Positions 58,436 through 60,216 of a stretch of 60,216 nt of DNA are shown here, piece after piece. The stretch comes from HRBIN01 sp038891515 (GTDB taxonomy: Archaea; Thermoproteota; Nitrososphaeria_A; Caldarchaeales; Caldarchaeaceae). How positions within the stretch are numbered: position 1 is the stretch's first letter; each line of letters opens with the position of its first letter. Position numbers and translations under genes: made by a program. The stretch spans positions 1 to 60,216 of the forward strand of contig JAWAEB010000001.1 in assembly GCA_038891515.1 (NCBI GenBank), given 5' to 3'. The notes under the pieces were generated by a model, which did not search any database, was not told the origin of the DNA, and saw nothing but the letters and a program-made list of their open reading frames with translations.

Positions 58436-59839
58436 ATGCCATTCCACTGCCTTGGATGCGGAAGAGCATTTGACGAGCTGGAGAACCAGACAGCATGTGG
58501 TGGCTGCGGAGGTGTGCTGGTACACAGACCTGAGGCCTTTAGAGCTGGCGAGTTGGCGGATTCATCAGCCACCGGTGTCTGGAGATATTGGCGGCTCTTA
58601 CCCCATGTGCCGCCTCACTGGAGGATTAGCTTAGGAGAGGGTGGGACCTTTCTCCAGAGGGCTGACAGGCTTGGGGTTGGCCTGGGGTTTAGCCGAGTCT
58701 TTCTTAAGAATGAGGCCACCAACCCATCGGGTTCCTTCATCGACAGGGGCGTGGCTGTAGAGGTGTCCCACGCCACTTCGCTAGGGTTCAGAAAACTCTC
58801 ATGCTTCAGCCGTGGGAATCTTGGGGTCTCAGTATCGGCTTATGCAGCGAAGGTGGGTCTGGAGACACGTGTGTATGTGCCTCCCGCCATGGAGAGGGGC
58901 AAGCTCTACCAGCTACTCGCCTATGATGCACAAGTACACTTCACAGCAAGAATGGCTGGTGCGCTGGGCCGGAGGCTCCATAGGGAAGGGTTCTACCACA
59001 TCACATCCACAAGCCCATACTTCTTAGCCGGACTGAAGACCCTAGCTTATGAGCTGGTTGCAGAGATAAACCCAGACTACGTGGTCTTCCCAGTGGGAGA
59101 AGGGGGAAATATCACCATGTTCTGGCAGGGGTTGGGAGACCTTAGGAGGAGCGGTGCTACCGATGCTAGACCACGCCTCGTCGCGGTCCAGTCAGAAGGC
59201 TGCATGCCCATAGTCCAAGCATACAACAGTGGAAGAAGCATGCCAGAATGGAGGTCTGCCATTAAAACAATCTTCACCGACATCGCTGTCCCCAACCCAT
59301 CCCTCGGACCCTACGTCATAAAATCCCTCAGAGAGTCACATGGCCTAGCCATCTCAGTAAGCGACATAGAGATACTCCAAGCCACCAAAGACCTGGCTAG
59401 GTGGGAGGGCATCTTGGCCGAGCCTGCTGCAGCGTCGACGATTGCTGCCCTCAGGAAGATGGCTGAGGACGGTCGGCTGGGCGGGGATGAGAATGTGGTA
59501 TGCGTGGTTACAGGCTCTGGACTTAAGGAGCCATATATAGAGAGACCATCAGGAAGAGCTGAGAGGAGCATAGCCGCAAGGGCATTAACAGCCTCAAGGG
59601 TAGGTGTCACCAAGTCCCACATCCTCCAACTTCTCGCCGAGAGGCCCAGCTATGGATACGCAATAAGGAGAGACCTCGCCAGAAGATTCGGCATACAAGT
59701 ATCCACCACCTCAGTCTATCAACACCTAGCCGAGCTGGCTTACGCAGGACTTGTAACGGCCAGATCAACCACATACGCTAACAGAAGAAGAACACTATAC
59801 AGCCTAACACCTACAGGCAGACAGAAAACCACACACTGA
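58436..59839 (+). CDS. Threonine-synthase-like protein without PLP lysine, fused to a winged-helix domain
   Basis: 467 residues. Residues 1-30 are a zinc ribbon (C5-x2-C8 ... C21-x2-C24) as in archaeal threonine synthases. Residues 60-385 are a fold-type II PLP-enzyme domain with NPSGSFIDRG, but the PLP-binding Lys of the canonical NPTGSFKDRG is Ile (I102; codon ATC at 58739-58741). The usual Ser/Thr-Ser-Gly-Asn loop is SRGN and the cofactor loop VPVGEGGN is retained. Residues 390-467 (SHILQLLAERPSYGYAIRRDLARRFG...STTSVYQHLAELAYAGLV...RRRTLYSLTPTGR) are a PadR-like winged-helix DNA-binding domain. Loss of the Lys makes catalysis unlikely; the protein may be a ligand-sensing regulator. A TATA box 25 nt upstream supports the ATG. 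Confidence 0.85.
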   Translation: MPFHCLGCGRAFDELENQTACGGCGGVLVHRPEAFRAGELADSSATGVWRYWRLLPHVPPHWRISLGEGGTFLQRADRLGVGLGFSRVFLKNEATNPSGSFIDRGVAVEVSHATSLGFRKLSCFSRGNLGVSVSAYAAKVGLETRVYVPPAMERGKLYQLLAYDAQVHFTARMAGALGRRLHREGFYHITSTSPYFLAGLKTLAYELVAEINPDYVVFPVGEGGNITMFWQGLGDLRRSGATDARPRLVAVQSEGCMPIVQAYNSGRSMPEWRSAIKTIFTDIAVPNPSLGPYVIKSLRESHGLAISVSDIEILQATKDLARWEGILAEPAAASTIAALRKMAEDGRLGGDENVVCVVTGSGLKEPYIERPSGRAERSIAARALTASRVGVTKSHILQLLAERPSYGYAIRRDLARRFGIQVSTTSVYQHLAELAYAGLVTARSTTYANRRRTLYSLTPTGRQKTTH

Positions 59840-59864
59840 CAAAATACCACAGCCCACGAATAAA

Positions 59865-59876
59865 GTATTTATTTAG
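59865..59876 (+). promoter_or_regulatory. TATA box of the tRNA-Thr gene
   Basis: GTATTTATTTAG lies about 25-30 nt before the first base of the tRNA, in the spacer after the ThrC-like gene. The tRNA therefore appears independently transcribed. Confidence 0.5.
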
Positions 59877-59897
59877 AACAGAGCAACTACTAATCCA

Positions 59898-59998
59898 GCC
59901 CTGGTAGCTCAGCAGGTGGAGCGTCTAATACTGCAGAAGTATTAGCTCCAAGCCGCCTCGTAAGCGGCAGGTCGAGGGTTCAAAGCCCTCCCAGGGCT
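59898..59998 (+). tRNA. tRNA-Thr (anticodon CGT), intron-containing
   Basis: After removing 28 nt the cloverleaf is complete. Acceptor stem GCCCTGG/CCAGGGC (59898-59904 with 59991-59997) and discriminator T59998. D stem GCTC/GAGC (59907-59910 with 59919-59922). Anticodon stem GCCGC/GCGGC around loop CTCGTAA with anticodon CGT at 59959-59961. Variable loop AGGTC. T arm GAGGG-TTCAAAG-CCCTC. The intron sits between nucleotides 26 and 27 instead of the usual 37/38. CCA is not encoded. It is the cognate of the ThrRS at 38-40 kb. Confidence 0.9.
59924..59951 (+). other. 28-nt tRNA intron at position 26/27 with bulge-helix-bulge
   Basis: GGAG (59918-59921) pairs with CTCC (59946-59949). Three-nucleotide bulges CGT (59922-59924) and AAG (59950-59952) lie on opposite strands, with a 7-bp intron stem CTAATAC/GTATTAG closing a 7-nt loop. 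Cutting after the second base of each bulge leaves exon 1 ending at G59923 and exon 2 beginning at G59952, which restores a perfect tRNA. This is the substrate form of the archaeal splicing endonuclease. Confidence 0.85.
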
Positions 59999-60013
59999 GC
60001 TATATATAGTGAG

Positions 60014-60216
60014 TTAAGCTTGATTCATAATCCTGTTTTTGGCTATCAGTGTTCTGTATGATCTGGCTTTTTCTGGTCTGCCTGTGGCTGCTGCGGCTAC
60101 GGCGACTGCCAGCTGGGCTGTAGCGGCCATGTATATCTTTGTTCTTCTTATGCTCTTAACCCTGTGTATGCTCTTGAGTGTGTCTAGGTGTCTTGAGTTG
60201 TTATGCTCTACAGCCC
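60014..60216 (-). CDS. C-terminal part of an unidentified protein (5' end outside window)
   Basis: A minus-strand frame is open from the window edge to TAA at 60014-60016, about 67 residues. It is basic and helical (HLDTLKSIHRVKSIRRTKIYMAATAQLAVAVAAAATGRPEKARSY). The Ala/Val run (residues about 30-42 of the visible part) could be a packed helix. No family recognised from this fragment. It converges with the tRNA gene 15 nt away. Confidence 0.45.
   Translation of the reverse strand, partial: AVEHNNSRHLDTLKSIHRVKSIRRTKIYMAATAQLAVAVAAAATGRPEKARSYRTLIAKNRIMNQA

Noticed and set aside
59924..59951. tRNA-Cys(GCA) suggested by the CTGCAGA loop
   Set aside because: The hairpin loop is one base out of tRNA register and its stem belongs to the intron; the flanking exons form a perfect tRNA-Thr(CGT).
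1..60216. CRISPR array, prophage or integrated plasmid
   Set aside because: No regularly spaced direct repeats, no cas, integrase or capsid-type genes were seen on either strand.

Overview
The window is archaeal chromosome, about half G+C by eye. It carries archaeal-type threonyl- and methionyl-tRNA synthetases, Nop10, a PAC2-family protein, an AglB oligosaccharyltransferase, geranylgeranyl-type prenyl synthase, FtsZ preceded by a tiny ribbon-helix-helix gene, and a tRNA-Thr with a bulge-helix-bulge intron at a non-canonical site. TATA boxes lie about 25-30 nt before many start codons, so leaderless transcripts look common. Haem A/O biosynthesis (CtaB) and a cytochrome b suggest respiration. 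Together with FtsZ and many acyl-CoA, CoxL-like and branched-chain-transport genes, this fits a thermophilic TACK archaeon of the Aigarchaeota/Caldiarchaeum or deep Thaumarchaeota kind. That placement is an inference; no 16S gene is present.

Layout: 1-7.7 kb holds the end of phosphoglycerate kinase, ctaB, moaA, decayed transposase debris, cytochrome b, an ABM-fold protein, a DUF429 protein and an NCS1 permease. 8-30 kb is an accessory catabolic region: V4R protein, isochorismatase-like hydrolase, two UbiD decarboxylases with one UbiX, aldehyde dehydrogenase, luciferase-like oxidoreductase, hydantoinase/oxoprolinase HyuAB, an aminotransferase, and a six-gene operon (CoxL-like molybdo-hydroxylase, a complete NMT1/SsuA-type ABC transporter and a benzoylformate-decarboxylase-like ThDP enzyme). 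Two pseudogenes, a truncated ABC ATPase and a broken isochorismatase, sit inside it.

30-44.9 kb is mostly housekeeping: adenosine-specific kinase, prenyl synthase, nitroreductase, ftsZ with its RHH partner, Toprim protein, SCP2, fused hydroxyacyl-CoA dehydrogenase/enoyl-CoA hydratase, cysteine desulfurase, ThrRS, an ASCH gene interrupted by TGA, a RadB-like ATPase, a candidate MITE, aglB, PAC2 and nop10. 44.9-60.2 kb has a second CoxL-like gene, an AbrB-like protein, MetRS with a disrupted 5' end, a branched-chain-type ABC transporter split into convergent halves, an amidohydrolase, a second luciferase-like enzyme, a lactonase-like metallo-hydrolase, a HAD phosphatase, an ECF S component, a threonine-synthase-like protein lacking its PLP lysine and fused to a winged-helix domain, and the intron-containing tRNA-Thr.

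The best candidates for new biology are the threonine-synthase-like pseudoenzyme fused to a DNA-binding domain and facing a vitamin/amino-acid ECF component, and the 8-30 kb gene set. The latter reads as uptake, hydroxylation, ring or amide hydrolysis and decarboxylation of an unknown, perhaps N-heterocyclic or aromatic, acid.
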